A stretch of DNA of 60,601 bases from an uncultured Acetatifactor sp. (GTDB taxonomy: Bacteria; Bacillota; Clostridia; Lachnospirales; Lachnospiraceae). This document shows positions 42,123 to 51,128 of this stretch, piece by piece (the stretch's first letter is position 1; every line of letters begins with the position of its first letter). The DNA is taken from contig CANQEV010000013.1 in assembly GCA_947595925.1 (NCBI GenBank), forward strand, positions 1 to 60,601, given 5' to 3'. Under the pieces are notes generated by a model, which made no database searches, was not told the origin of the DNA, and saw only the letters and a program-made list of their open reading frames with translations. The position numbers were made by a program, and so were the translations under genes.

Positions 42123-43028
42123 CTATGAAATATGTTCCGAAATCTCTCTCCAAAGCTTCCGCAGCCGCTTATCCGTCGCGGCGCGCAGAGCGTTCCACAG
42201 TAAAATCGCAACCGTCACACGTCCCCTGATCAGGAGCTCTCCCTTCAGGACCGGTTCCTCAAAATCCGGCGTGAGCTCCAGGGTAAGACGTTTTGGAAAC
42301 TGGAATCTCACAATGCTGTAAACCGCAAGGACATAACCGGTGACGTCCGGGGATGCCGCGCCAAAAACAAGTTTTCCTTCGATCCTTCGCGGCAGCACAT
42401 TCCGAAAAATTTTCAGGAGACGGGCAAAGATTTCAGAGACAAGCGCTTTCGTCTCCTCCTTCTGCCAGAGTTTCCAGTAAAAGTCTGCTTCCGCCCTGAG
42501 TTTCCGGTAGACCTCCGCGATACCGCCCGCAGACTTTTTTTTATGGGAGCCGGACTTTTTGCGGTCAGAATCCTCCGCCCTGCCAGTCTCCCCCGAATCC
42601 CCCTCGTTCTTCAGGACTTCCCTGTCTTTCCCCGGTTCCACGGAGGGATCGTCCTGACTTACGCCCTGCGGTCCTGCCGCAGCAGAATCAGCCCGGGAAT
42701 TTTCTTTGGCATCGTCTGGAGAAGTCTGTCCGGCGTTCTCCGTTTTTCGGGAGGCTTTCTTTTTACGGGCGACCGATTTTTTCTTTTTTTGTTTCTCACC
42801 TGGATCAAGGTGAAACCAGGCGATCCTGACCTGCGGCCTTCCCGGCTCCGGATAGAGAAACAGGATCCGCAACAGACCAAGGAGCCATCCCGCTTTCGCC
42901 TTTATCAAAAGGCTCTCCGGCGTCTTTTCCAGCTCCAGCCGGTAAGAGATCGGGAAAAAAAGTACCAGCAGTAAAAACAACAGCAGCAGTCCCAATATTC
43001 CTATCAGAATCCAACCCACTACCGCCAT
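42123..43028 (-). CDS. DUF2953 membrane protein (YtfI-like)
   Basis: A 301-residue protein. One N-terminal helix (VGWILIGILGLLLLFLLLVLF) is followed by YRLELEKTPESLLIKAKAGWLLGLLRI, a highly charged central region (about 95-185, rich in Lys, Glu, Asp, Ser, Arg), and the DUF2953 core with the segment GAASPDVTGYVLAVYS and LELTPDFEEPVLKGELLIRGR near the end. It is found beside YtfJ in sporulating Firmicutes. The start at 43028 has AAGGAG and overlaps the upstream gene by ten bases. Confidence 0.85.
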   Translation of the reverse strand: MAVVGWILIGILGLLLLFLLLVLFFPISYRLELEKTPESLLIKAKAGWLLGLLRILFLYPEPGRPQVRIAWFHLDPGEKQKKKKSVARKKKASRKTENAGQTSPDDAKENSRADSAAAGPQGVSQDDPSVEPGKDREVLKNEGDSGETGRAEDSDRKKSGSHKKKSAGGIAEVYRKLRAEADFYWKLWQKEETKALVSEIFARLLKIFRNVLPRRIEGKLVFGAASPDVTGYVLAVYSIVRFQFPKRLTLELTPDFEEPVLKGELLIRGRVTVAILLWNALRAATDKRLRKLWREISEHIS

Positions 43029-43375
43029 GCCAGAAACTCCTTCAGGGAACAGTCCCCCCTCTCCGAGAGACATTCCCGCGTAATACGGGCCACAAGATCC
43101 AGCGCCTCGTCACGATTGCCTGCCAGCCCCACGACAGACAGGGGATATCTGCCGAATATATCCTGCGTCAACTGAGCGCAGCCGAGGATTTCCACCTGAT
43201 CAGAGGGGTTCTCCGAAAGGACCAGAAGCGTCACGTTTGCCAATAAAGGCTTGGTAAGCAGCTTCTTTTTTATCGTATCCAGTTTTTCAGATCTGATACT
43301 CTCTCCCAGATAAAGATCAGGTGAAAAATCCAGGAGCCTGTCCTTATTGGTTGTCCAAAAATTGCTTCGTTTCAA
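43019..43375 (-). CDS. Hypothetical protein upstream of ytfI
   Basis: A 118-residue soluble protein beginning at a TTG, the only plausible start, with no strong ribosome binding site. SPDLYLGESIRSEKLDTIKKKLL and VTLLVLSENPSDQVEILGCAQL suggest an alpha/beta fold. Its stop overlaps the next start by ten bases, which supports expression with ytfI and ytfJ. A promoter about 170 bases upstream would serve the set. Family not recognised. Confidence 0.65.
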   Translation of the reverse strand: MKRSNFWTTNKDRLLDFSPDLYLGESIRSEKLDTIKKKLLTKPLLANVTLLVLSENPSDQVEILGCAQLTQDIFGRYPLSVVGLAGNRDEALDLVARITRECLSERGDCSLKEFLAWR

Positions 43376-43547
43376 ATCCGTGATTACCCCATGTCTTATC
43401 TTTCTTCCGCTTCAGGCACCGCTGCGCGCTTTCACAAGGATCTGTTTCTCATTCGCAAATTCCGGCAGACGATACATCTCGCTCAGGGGAAATCGGACCT
43501 CAAAATTCCAGCGCCGGATTTCTCCGCAGCAATATCAACCTGTTTTT

Positions 43548-43576
43548 AGTATAGACGAAATCCCGGTTCTATGCAA
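43548..43576 (-). promoter_or_regulatory. Promoter of the ytfI-ytfJ run
   Basis: Minus strand TTGCAT (43571-43576), 17-base spacer, TATACT (43548-43553), just after the PBP stop. It would give a leader of about 165 bases. Confidence 0.45.
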
Positions 43577-43581
43577 GAAGT

Positions 43582-45120
43582 TTATTCCGAAGCATTTCCG
43601 GCGGCGATCTGGTGGAAATAGACGTCGAAAATCCCCTTTGCGACAGGGACGGCGTAATCGCCACCTGTTCCCGCCGATTCCACGATGACCGTCACACAGA
43701 TTTCCGGGTCGTCAGCCGGCGCGTATCCGGTAAACCAGGCATGACTGTCATCCGAGGAATCCTTGTACTCCGCGGACCCGGTCTTTCCGGCTGCGACATA
43801 CCCCTGCCCCTTCAAAAGCTGGGCGTTGCCCTTTAACACAACGGCCTCCATAAGCTCTCTCAAAAGCTGTGCCTCGTCTTCCGAGAGGAGCCTGCCATAT
43901 TCGGTCGGATAAAACTTTTTGACCGTCTGACCGTCCTCGCTGACTACCCGGTCCAGCACATAGGGTTCCATCAGGATCCCATCGTTGGCGATCGCGGAGG
44001 TGATCATATTAAGGTGAATGGGCGTGATCTGGGTTTTCCCCTGGCCGATGGAGGTCTGCATCATCTCGTACTCCGGATCGTCATACTCTGGCAGATAGAA
44101 AGCGCTTTTGCTGTGCGAAAGAGTCAGGGGAAGCTCCTGACCGAACAGCATATTCTGCAGAGTCAAAGAAAAATCGCTTCTGTCCAGCTGGGAACCCATA
44201 TTTGCAAAGGAGGCGTTGCAGGACTTTGCAAAAGAACTGACAAAATCCACACGACCATGGCTGGCGTTGTGATAACAGTGTATCTTGCTTGTCCCCTGGG
44301 TAAAGACGCCGCCGCACTGGAAGCTGTAGTTCCGGTAGGTTTCCTTGTTCTCACGGTAATATTCCAGGGCGGTCAGGATCTTGAAGGTGGATCCGGGAGG
44401 ATACAGCCCCTGCGTAGCCCGGTTTAAGAGTACCGTGCTGTCCTTGTCGTTGATCAGATCCTCCCAGATATCCGAGATCTCATTGGGGTCAAAATCCGGG
44501 TGGGACACCATGGACAGGATTTTTCCCGTCTTGACTTCCGTCACCACGATAGCGCCGCGGTACAGGCTCAGCTGCTGGTCCGCAGCGCGCTGAAGATCCA
44601 CGTTCAGGGTGGTATATACATTGTCGCCGGGATTTTTCCGTCCCTCCACATCGTTCTGTATCTTGGATTTCAAGGCGATATTGGTGTTGATCAGATAATA
44701 ATTCGCCAGCGCCTCCACTCCCATTCTGCCCTGGCTGGAGTACCCCACAATGTGGGAAAACAATTCCCCGTAAGGGTAGCTGCGCTTCTCGTTCTGCTTC
44801 TCGTCCAGGACCGTTTCCGCAAGGACTTCGCCGCCCGCCGCGAAGATTTTTCCGCGGTAGTTCCTGGAGAGAAGGATCTGCTGTCTGGAATTATAACTGT
44901 TATTGATCATCTCCTGCTCGTTTTCCGCGGTAAACTTTCCCAGGAATACCAGCATTCCGATGATCAGACCGAAAAAAAGGAGCGAAACCAGGCGGATCTC
45001 AAGCGCGTTGTCCGCATTCTTTTTTCTGTCGGCAGACTTTCGGCTGTTCTTATTGGAGGCGTTTTTTCTCGGTCCGCCGTCGGCCTGCGTTTTTTTCAAT
45101 GGTTTTTCCGTCTCTTTCAT
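43582..45120 (-). CDS. Class B penicillin-binding protein (PbpA/FtsI-like transpeptidase)
   Basis: A 512-residue peptidoglycan transpeptidase. A 40-residue basic cytoplasmic leader precedes one membrane helix (RLVSLLFFGLIIGMLVFLGKF), then a short dimerisation region and the transpeptidase domain with STFK (PPGSTFKIL), SCN and KTGS (AAGKTGSAEY). There is no glycosyltransferase domain. Its start overlaps the rodA-like stop by 71 bases, with AAGGGGAGAG as ribosome binding site, so the PBP and RodA-type polymerase are probably made together, as in other SEDS-bPBP pairs. Confidence 0.93.
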   Translation of the reverse strand: MKETEKPLKKTQADGGPRKNASNKNSRKSADRKKNADNALEIRLVSLLFFGLIIGMLVFLGKFTAENEQEMINNSYNSRQQILLSRNYRGKIFAAGGEVLAETVLDEKQNEKRSYPYGELFSHIVGYSSQGRMGVEALANYYLINTNIALKSKIQNDVEGRKNPGDNVYTTLNVDLQRAADQQLSLYRGAIVVTEVKTGKILSMVSHPDFDPNEISDIWEDLINDKDSTVLLNRATQGLYPPGSTFKILTALEYYRENKETYRNYSFQCGGVFTQGTSKIHCYHNASHGRVDFVSSFAKSCNASFANMGSQLDRSDFSLTLQNMLFGQELPLTLSHSKSAFYLPEYDDPEYEMMQTSIGQGKTQITPIHLNMITSAIANDGILMEPYVLDRVVSEDGQTVKKFYPTEYGRLLSEDEAQLLRELMEAVVLKGNAQLLKGQGYVAAGKTGSAEYKDSSDDSHAWFTGYAPADDPEICVTVIVESAGTGGDYAVPVAKGIFDVYFHQIAAGNASE

Positions 45121-46447
45121 CGCTCTCCCCTTCTTCCTGCTGTATCATCATAAGGCAGACTCCCTGCACGATAAAATACATAAACATTGTGGTCATGGCG
45201 GAGCTCCCCCCGTAGCTGACAAAGGGCAGGGTCACACCCGTCATGGGAATAAACTTGATCCCCCCGCCTATGGTAAGGAGGATCTGAAAAAGATACTCCA
45301 CGGCTATGCCGTAGACGATCAGCTGGTAAAAGCAGTCCTGCACTTTCACGGCGATTTCCGACATGGCGAGAAAACTGAGCAGGCAGATCAGCACAAGACA
45401 GATGCCCGTGATCACTCCCATCTCCTCGCAGACGGTAGAAAAGATAAAATCCCTGTCCACTCTCGGGATCGCCTTGGGGTTGCCGTTTAAAAGCCCCATG
45501 CCGAACCAGTTCCCGCTGCCAATGGCAAAGAGGGACTGGGTGATCTGATAGCCTTCATGATCGATGTAGCTCCAGGGATCCTGCCAGGCAAGGACCCTGA
45601 CCCTCACATGATGAAAGAATCGATAGGCGAGAACCGCCGCGCCGCACCCTCCGGCGGCTCCCAAAAAGAGATACAGATAATTTCTGGTTGCCACAAAGAC
45701 GATCAGAACATAGGTCACAAAGAAAATGAGGGCACTTCCCAGATCCACGGATATTGTCAGGATGATCACATGGATGCCCGCCACAACAGCGGTGAGGGCC
45801 ACATTCCAGAAGTGATGCTCCTCCCAGAGCGCACCGGCCAGGAAGAACAGAAAAAGGATCTTCACAAATTCCGAGGGCTGAAAGGTGATGCTGCCCGCGA
45901 TCGTAAAAGAAATTTTAGATCCGCCGGATACCTCTCCGAGCAAGAGCACAACGCTGAGCGCGCTGACGCCGATCACCGCGTAAAACCATGTCAGATCCCT
46001 CCAGAAATGAATCTTTTTTAAGATTTCCGGAATGAAAATGGAAATGACAAAGGAAATACCCACGATGGCAAGCTGCCTAAACGCTTTCGAAAGGTCAAGC
46101 CGCGAGATCATGCAGAAGCCAAATCCCAGAAGCATGCACATATTGTTTAAGAGGATCAGGTTTTCCTTCTCATAGATGAAGTGGACCAGGCCCAGGATGG
46201 CTAAAAGCATCACCTGCGCAAAGAGGTATAAAAAGAGATAATCCTGATTCGCGGAGACGATGGCAAGGTGCATAAACTGGACTGCCTGAACGGCAAAAAT
46301 CAGGCATTCCTGGCAGATTCCCATGATTTTAAAAGCCTTTCCCCGGCCTGTAAACAACATGCCAAAGCCAAGCAGGGTGTAAGCTGCCACCATTCCTATG
46401 ATGATGTATTTTGAAATTTCCGTAAAATAACTCAGGGCATACTGCAT
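45050..46447 (-). CDS. FtsW/RodA/SpoVE family peptidoglycan polymerase
   Basis: A 465-residue SEDS membrane enzyme with about ten helices. FQPSEFVKI, the periplasmic Asp-containing loop PRVDRDFIFSTVCEEMG and the final GVTLPFVSYGGSSAM are the family signatures. The start is uncertain: the ATG at 46447 begins the helical part and lies four bases after the upstream stop; a TTG at 46495 and a GTG at 46462 would overlap the previous gene. The tail is long and very basic/acidic and overlaps the PBP gene by 71 bases. It works with the downstream class B PBP. Confidence 0.93.
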   Translation of the reverse strand: MQYALSYFTEISKYIIIGMVAAYTLLGFGMLFTGRGKAFKIMGICQECLIFAVQAVQFMHLAIVSANQDYLFLYLFAQVMLLAILGLVHFIYEKENLILLNNMCMLLGFGFCMISRLDLSKAFRQLAIVGISFVISIFIPEILKKIHFWRDLTWFYAVIGVSALSVVLLLGEVSGGSKISFTIAGSITFQPSEFVKILFLFFLAGALWEEHHFWNVALTAVVAGIHVIILTISVDLGSALIFFVTYVLIVFVATRNYLYLFLGAAGGCGAAVLAYRFFHHVRVRVLAWQDPWSYIDHEGYQITQSLFAIGSGNWFGMGLLNGNPKAIPRVDRDFIFSTVCEEMGVITGICLVLICLLSFLAMSEIAVKVQDCFYQLIVYGIAVEYLFQILLTIGGGIKFIPMTGVTLPFVSYGGSSAMTTMFMYFIVQGVCLMMIQQEEGESDERDGKTIEKNAGRRRTEKKRLQ

Positions 46448-46451
46448 TCCT

Positions 46452-47447
46452 TTATAGAACACCTCTCTTTTCGTGGCCCGTGGTATATTCTCCAAAGGGC
46501 GGTTTTCCAGAATCTTCCGAAATCCGGCCGGACGACGCGGCGTTGTGCAGCTGCTTTAGGAAAAAGTCCAGACAAGCCGCGGTCTCCTCCCCGCTCTCCA
46601 CGGTAAACTGCAGTCTGAGAATGGCCCGGTCCGCCCATTTCCCGATCTCCCTGTGCAGGGAGAGGGGAACGCTGTTATACACGATATTAAAGCAGTGCCG
46701 GCAGTTTAAGAGAACCGGAAAACTCTTTCCCAGACGGTCCCGCAGCCACAGGACGTCACTTTTTTTCACATCGGGCGCGTATTTTACACAGTTTCCCATG
46801 GTCTTTGCCGCACAGTTCGCGGTGACCATCATGGGGATCCGCCCATAGATCATTTTTTCCCAGGGCAGAGGGGATGTTTTCATCAGTTCCCGCTGTTCTC
46901 CCGATTTCAGCTCCAGGGGCAGGCAGGCGCCGGAGAAGGTATCTTTCCAGAGGGAAACCGCCCCGCTGTTCCAAAGATAAAAATTAGAATCCGCATACAG
47001 CTTCCCGCGGTAATCCTGTTCCAGCAAATAACCCAATCCCTCCAGATTTCCGGTCATAACGCCTGAAAATATTTCTGAAACCTGGACGGCGCGAAACGCC
47101 TCCTCTAAATACTCATGATCAGGAGCGCGCAGCACCGCTGGCAGGGAGAGGATCCACTCCGGTTCCGGCATGGTCAAAGCCTCACCGACGCCTTCCGTAG
47201 CCGGTTCCGGCATGGTCAAAGCCCCACCGACTCCTTCCGCAGCCTGCTTCGAATCGCATGACCGCCCATTCCGGATCTGCTCGCGGACCCGGCTGTCCCC
47301 GAGATAGAGGTCACCGTCCACAAGGACGCGGACGACAGGCGCATTTTTCTCACGGTATCGACCGATATGGTCAATTACGCTTACCAGCTGTTCATAAGTC
47401 CGCACAGCGGCAGAGATACCCGTCAGGGTGCAGGATTTATCTCTCAT
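46452..47447 (-). CDS. U32 peptidase-like second-half protein
   Basis: A 331-residue protein that resembles the C-terminal half of long U32 peptidases. It has GVMTGNLEGLGYLL, YADSNFYLWNSGAV, KMIYGRIPMMVTANCAAKTMGNC and VLLNCRHCFNIVYN, so four cysteines are placed as in U32 proteins that hold an iron-sulfur cluster. A 14-residue repeat (EGVGGALTMPEPAT) interrupts the region before it. It starts 11 bases inside the preceding U32 gene, with GGAGGTGAGG as ribosome binding site, so the two were probably one gene once, or are made as a complex. RNA-modification or protease function is not known. Confidence 0.75.
   Translation of the reverse strand: MRDKSCTLTGISAAVRTYEQLVSVIDHIGRYREKNAPVVRVLVDGDLYLGDSRVREQIRNGRSCDSKQAAEGVGGALTMPEPATEGVGEALTMPEPEWILSLPAVLRAPDHEYLEEAFRAVQVSEIFSGVMTGNLEGLGYLLEQDYRGKLYADSNFYLWNSGAVSLWKDTFSGACLPLELKSGEQRELMKTSPLPWEKMIYGRIPMMVTANCAAKTMGNCVKYAPDVKKSDVLWLRDRLGKSFPVLLNCRHCFNIVYNSVPLSLHREIGKWADRAILRLQFTVESGEETAACLDFFLKQLHNAASSGRISEDSGKPPFGEYTTGHEKRGVL
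47161..47244 (-). repeat. Two 42-bp in-frame tandem repeats in the U32-like gene
   Basis: Copies at 47161-47202 and 47203-47244, both beginning GGTTCCGGCATGG on the plus strand, encode EGVG(G/E)ALTMPEP twice. Confidence 0.9.
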
Positions 47448-48741
47448 GGATCCTCACCTCCTCCAGGAGAACAACCGCTCTTCTCCGAAGTTCGTTGACC
47501 GCCCCAAGCGGATAAAAAACATCGGGGTCCATCTGCACTTCCGGCCTGCCCTCCTGATAGGCCGGGTCCAGCTGAAAACAGGTGTCGCCCAGCTTGGACA
47601 GCTGCTTTATAAAATTCTCTCTCGTAGTCGGGACATTGACCGCCGCCTGGACAGTCTCCCCCTTCGCCACATGCCAGATATCCGGGCGGGCCTCCTGGGC
47701 GATCCACACTTCGGCAGGGCTGCCGATTCGGAAGAAAGCTTTGATCCGCACCAAGATCCGGGGCCTTTCTTCCAGATACTTTCTGCGGATTTCGGCAAGG
47801 ATATCCTCTTCGGTTTCGCTGTACGCAGGACTGTTTAAGGTGATCATCTCACGCCCGTTCCGCCTGTGATAATACCCCTCCTGAACCTCGCTTCTGATAT
47901 ACAGTTTCTTTAACAACGCGAGATCCTCTTTCTCCGGACAGAATTTTCCTTCCTGCATATACCGATCGATAGATTTCCGGTACAGGGCCGTTACCCCCGC
48001 CGTATATTCCGGCCTCTTCATGCGGCCCTCTATTTTCAGGGAGTCGATTCCCGCTTCTATGAGCTCCGGAAGGATCTCCAGGGTACACATATCTTTCAGG
48101 CTCAAAGGGTAGGAATTGGAACCCGCCAGCTGGTACGGCAGCCTGCAGGGCTGGGCGCATCTGCCCCGGTTTCCGCTTCTTCCCCCCACAATGCTGCTGA
48201 AAAGGCACTGCCCGGAATAAGAATAACACATTGCCCCATGGATAAAGCACTCTGTCTCCAGGCCGCTCTCCCGCTTTATGGCAATCACTTCCTCAAGACT
48301 CAGCTCCCGGGCGGGAACCACCCTCACCACTCCCAGATTTTTTAACAGCTTCGCGCCGTAAGGCCCGGTCACTGTCATCTGGGTGCTGGCGTGCAGGGGC
48401 AGATCTGGAAAATCGGTTTTAATCCTGTTCAATACGCCGAAATCCTGCACAATGACACCGTCGAGCCCGGCTTCCGCAAGAGGTCTTAAATACGCAGTCA
48501 ACCTGCCGAGTTCCTCTTCTTTCACCAGGGTATTGACTGTCAGATAGACTTTTCTGTGCCAGATATGCGCATAGCGAAGACACCCCAGCAATTCCTCTTC
48601 CGAAAAATTGTCCGCGTAAGCCCTTGCCCCGTATTCTTTTCCCGCGAGATAAACTGCGTCCGCGCCAGCGTGTACAGCACCGTAAAATCCTTTCAGGCTG
48701 CCGGCGGGAGAAAGCAGTTCCGGCCAGTGAGTGTTTCGCAT
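47437..48741 (-). CDS. U32 family peptidase / RlhA-type protein
   Basis: A 434-residue U32 protein. ELLSPAGSLKGFYGAVHAGADAVYLAGKEY at the N-terminus, LHASTQMTVT, and the cysteine set CFIHGAMCYSYSGQC followed by GNRGRCAQPCR (iron-sulfur cluster site) are intact, as is LKIEGRMKRPEY. RlhA of E. coli, a related member, hydroxylates 23S rRNA; others were described as collagenases, so the exact reaction is open. It follows zapA after a terminator; the next gene is a related half. Confidence 0.9.
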   Translation of the reverse strand: MRNTHWPELLSPAGSLKGFYGAVHAGADAVYLAGKEYGARAYADNFSEEELLGCLRYAHIWHRKVYLTVNTLVKEEELGRLTAYLRPLAEAGLDGVIVQDFGVLNRIKTDFPDLPLHASTQMTVTGPYGAKLLKNLGVVRVVPARELSLEEVIAIKRESGLETECFIHGAMCYSYSGQCLFSSIVGGRSGNRGRCAQPCRLPYQLAGSNSYPLSLKDMCTLEILPELIEAGIDSLKIEGRMKRPEYTAGVTALYRKSIDRYMQEGKFCPEKEDLALLKKLYIRSEVQEGYYHRRNGREMITLNSPAYSETEEDILAEIRRKYLEERPRILVRIKAFFRIGSPAEVWIAQEARPDIWHVAKGETVQAAVNVPTTRENFIKQLSKLGDTCFQLDPAYQEGRPEVQMDPDVFYPLGAVNELRRRAVVLLEEVRIHER

Positions 48742-48758
48742 ATTATGGATTTCCGTTC

Positions 48759-48787
48759 CTAAAAAAGCTGCCCGAAAACGGACAGCT
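48759..48787 (-). terminator. Terminator of zapA
   Basis: Stem AGCTG-CCG / CGG-CAGCT (48766-48787) with one mismatched base on each side, then TTTTTTAGG on the minus strand. It starts six bases after the zapA stop and overlaps the leader of the U32 gene. Confidence 0.7.
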
Positions 48788-48792
48788 CTGAG

Positions 48793-49194
48793 TTATTTGT
48801 TTTTCAGTTCTGTTTCCAACCGAAATATCGTCCTGCTCTGTTCGTCACACTGTCTCTGCAGTTCCTGAAGCTGATTCTTGGCATTGTCCAACTGGATCTG
48901 ATAAGAGACAAGCTCGTGCTTCAGATCACAATACTCCTTCTCCTTCGCCTGCATTTCCGCTTCCAGGATATTGATCTGCCGCTTCGCCTTAAAATAGTCG
49001 TCCGCGATATTCAGCTGCAGCAGAACGGACTGGATGTCCATGGACTGCTTGCGGAAACCCTCCATGCGGTTATAATCGGCGATTTTATTGTTGATATAGG
49101 AGGCGACTCTCTGCAGATAATCCTCGCTTTCGTATCCGCTGAGTTTCAGTACCTTGCCGCCGATCACCACTTCCGTATCTGTCTTGGATGCCAT
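48793..49194 (-). CDS. zapA: Cell division protein ZapA
   Basis: A 133-residue FtsZ-ring stabiliser. The globular N-terminus has VVIGGKVLKLSGYESEDYLQRVASYI, followed by a long coiled coil (from about 65 to the end: QINILEAEMQAKEKEYCDL). This is a little longer than many ZapA proteins. A promoter with TATAAT lies upstream, and a terminator follows, so it is mostly monocistronic. Confidence 0.92.
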   Translation of the reverse strand: MASKTDTEVVIGGKVLKLSGYESEDYLQRVASYINNKIADYNRMEGFRKQSMDIQSVLLQLNIADDYFKAKRQINILEAEMQAKEKEYCDLKHELVSYQIQLDNAKNQLQELQRQCDEQSRTIFRLETELKNK

Positions 49195-49287
49195 TACACA
49201 TACCTCTTGTTCTTATGTTCGTACGACGCCGCAGACAGCGTGAATCCGTCCTTCATACATCCAGCTTGTCTTTTACGCACTGATATC

Positions 49288-49316
49288 ATTATACAGTAAA
49301 TTTGTCTTGGATACAA
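49288..49316 (-). promoter_or_regulatory. zapA promoter
   Basis: Minus strand TTGTAT (49311-49316), 17-base spacer, perfect TATAAT (49288-49293). The leader of about 90 bases shows no obvious structure. Confidence 0.55.
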
Positions 49317-49361
49317 TAGTTTTTCAAAAGGATTCCAAAAAGGATTCCAAGGTTCAGACAT

Positions 49362-50348
49362 TTAAGGCATCAAATGCCGATACGCCAGATCCGTGGCCAC
49401 TCTTCCCTTCGGCGTGCGGTTGATGAACCCGTTCTTGAGGAGATAGGGTTCGTAGACGTCCTCGATCGTGCCAGGATCCTCCCCGATGGCAGCCGCCAGG
49501 GTATCCAGGCCAACCGGTCCCCCGTCAAACTTCTGAATAATGGTCATAAGCATGTTTCGGTCGATGTGGTCCAGCCCCAGCTTGTCCACGTCCATCAGAT
49601 CCAAGGCGATCCGCGCCACATCCTCCGTGATCACGCCGTCATACTTGACCTGGGCGAAATCCCGGACCCGCTTTAAGATCCGGTTCGCAAGCCTCGGCGT
49701 CCCCCTGCTCCGCCTTGCCATCTCCAGGGCACCCCCGGGCTCGATCTCCACTTCCAGAACTTTGGCGGAGTGCAGAATGATCTGCTGCAGCTCCGGAACC
49801 GTATAAAACTCCAGGTGATGGATCATGCCGAAGCGGTCCCGAAGAGGGGCGGTCAGCAGTCCCGCCCTGGTAGTCGCCCCCACCAGAGTGAACTTTGGAA
49901 GATCCAGACGGACGGATCTGGCGGTAGACCCCTTGCCGATCATGATATCGATACAGTAGTCCTCCATAGCCGGGTAAAGAACCTCTTCCACCTGTCGGTT
50001 CAGCCTGTGGATCTCGTCCACAAACAAGAGATCGCCCTCTTCCAGATTGTTTAAAATCGCCGCCATCTCGCCGGGCTTTTCAATGGCGGGCCCGCTGGTG
50101 ACCTTCAAATGGACGCCCATCTCGTTTGCGATGATGCCCGCCAGCGTGGTCTTCCCCAGCCCGGGAGGGCCGTAGAACAACACGTGATCCAGCGCATCCC
50201 CGCGCTGTTTAGCCGCCTCTATATAAATTTTCAGATTTTCCTTGACCTTCGACTGGCCGATATACTCGTCCAACACCTGCGGGCGCAGAGAACCCTCTAT
50301 TCTCGCGTCCTCTTCAGTCATTTCGGTCTCTATCATTCTTCTCGACAT
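49362..50348 (-). CDS. ruvB: Holliday junction branch-migration helicase RuvB
   Basis: A 328-residue AAA+ motor. [12 protein letters not shown], Walker [14 protein letters not shown], Walker [32 protein letters not shown] (arginine finger) and the C-terminal winged helix ([11 protein letters not shown]) are all present. The ATG at 50348 follows GGAGAC. It lies 103 bases after ruvA in the SOS-controlled pair. Confidence 0.98.
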   Translation of the reverse strand: MSRRMIETEMTEEDARIEGSLRPQVLDEYIGQSKVKENLKIYIEAAKQRGDALDHVLFYGPPGLGKTTLAGIIANEMGVHLKVTSGPAIEKPGEMAAILNNLEEGDLLFVDEIHRLNRQVEEVLYPAMEDYCIDIMIGKGSTARSVRLDLPKFTLVGATTRAGLLTAPLRDRFGMIHHLEFYTVPELQQIILHSAKVLEVEIEPGGALEMARRSRGTPRLANRILKRVRDFAQVKYDGVITEDVARIALDLMDVDKLGLDHIDRNMLMTIIQKFDGGPVGLDTLAAAIGEDPGTIEDVYEPYLLKNGFINRTPKGRVATDLAYRHLMP

Positions 50349-50451
50349 AAACCCATGTCTCCGATCCAACGATATCCGCCCTGCAGCAGATACTCTCCCG
50401 GCATTTCTAACTGACCCGGTATCCCGGCTGCCAAATTCCTAAAAAAACCCC

Positions 50452-51063
50452 TTAAAACATTTTTTTCAGGGCGGCCTTTAAGACAGCGCCTGAATCCAGC
50501 TTTTCGATATCCGGGATAGAATTGACCGCCTTTACGCTTTCCGTCTGACTGTATCCCAAAGCGACCAGGGCTTCCACGGCTTCCTTTTTCTGCGGGGTAT
50601 CCGCTACGGGAAGGTTTCCCGCCGCGACCTCCGCGATCTCCCGGCCGATCATCTCATCGTCATACTTCACCTTGTCCTTCAGCTCCAGGATCAAACGCTC
50701 CGCCGTGCGCGCGCCGATGCCGGGCGCCTTTGCGATGGTCTTCTTATCCTCCGAGAGAATGGCATAGCGCAGGGAATCCGCGTCCATCACCGAGAGCAGG
50801 GAAAGCGCTCCCTTAGGGCCGATGCCGCTGACAGTGATACACTTCTTAAAGATCTCCAGGTCCGCCCTGCTGAGGAATCCGTACAGCCAGAAGGCGTCCT
50901 CCCGGACGCTGGTATAAGTGTACAGCTTTACAGGCCTGCCGACGCCGGGGAGTTTTGCGGCGGTGTCCGAAGATATCTTCACGTTCATTCCCACGCCGCC
51001 TACGTCAACCACCACGTTGTCCTCCGCGATATCGTCAACGATCCCGTTTACATATGCAATCAT
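50452..51063 (-). CDS. ruvA: Holliday junction DNA-binding protein RuvA
   Basis: A 203-residue tetramer-forming protein. The N-terminal OB fold begins MIAYVNGIVDDI; the two helix-hairpin-helix motifs read GIGPKGALSLLS and APGIGARTAERLI; a C-terminal RuvB-binding domain (ALVALGYSQTESVKAV) follows. The ATG at 51063 has AGGAGAC eight bases upstream. A candidate SOS operator lies 80-90 bases before it. Confidence 0.98.
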   Translation of the reverse strand: MIAYVNGIVDDIAEDNVVVDVGGVGMNVKISSDTAAKLPGVGRPVKLYTYTSVREDAFWLYGFLSRADLEIFKKCITVSGIGPKGALSLLSVMDADSLRYAILSEDKKTIAKAPGIGARTAERLILELKDKVKYDDEMIGREIAEVAAGNLPVADTPQKKEAVEALVALGYSQTESVKAVNSIPDIEKLDSGAVLKAALKKMF

Positions 51064-51128
51064 AACGTCTCCTGTTTCCGAAGCGGACCCGGCTGAAAAT
51101 TCCGGTCCGCTCCCTCGCATTTATATCC

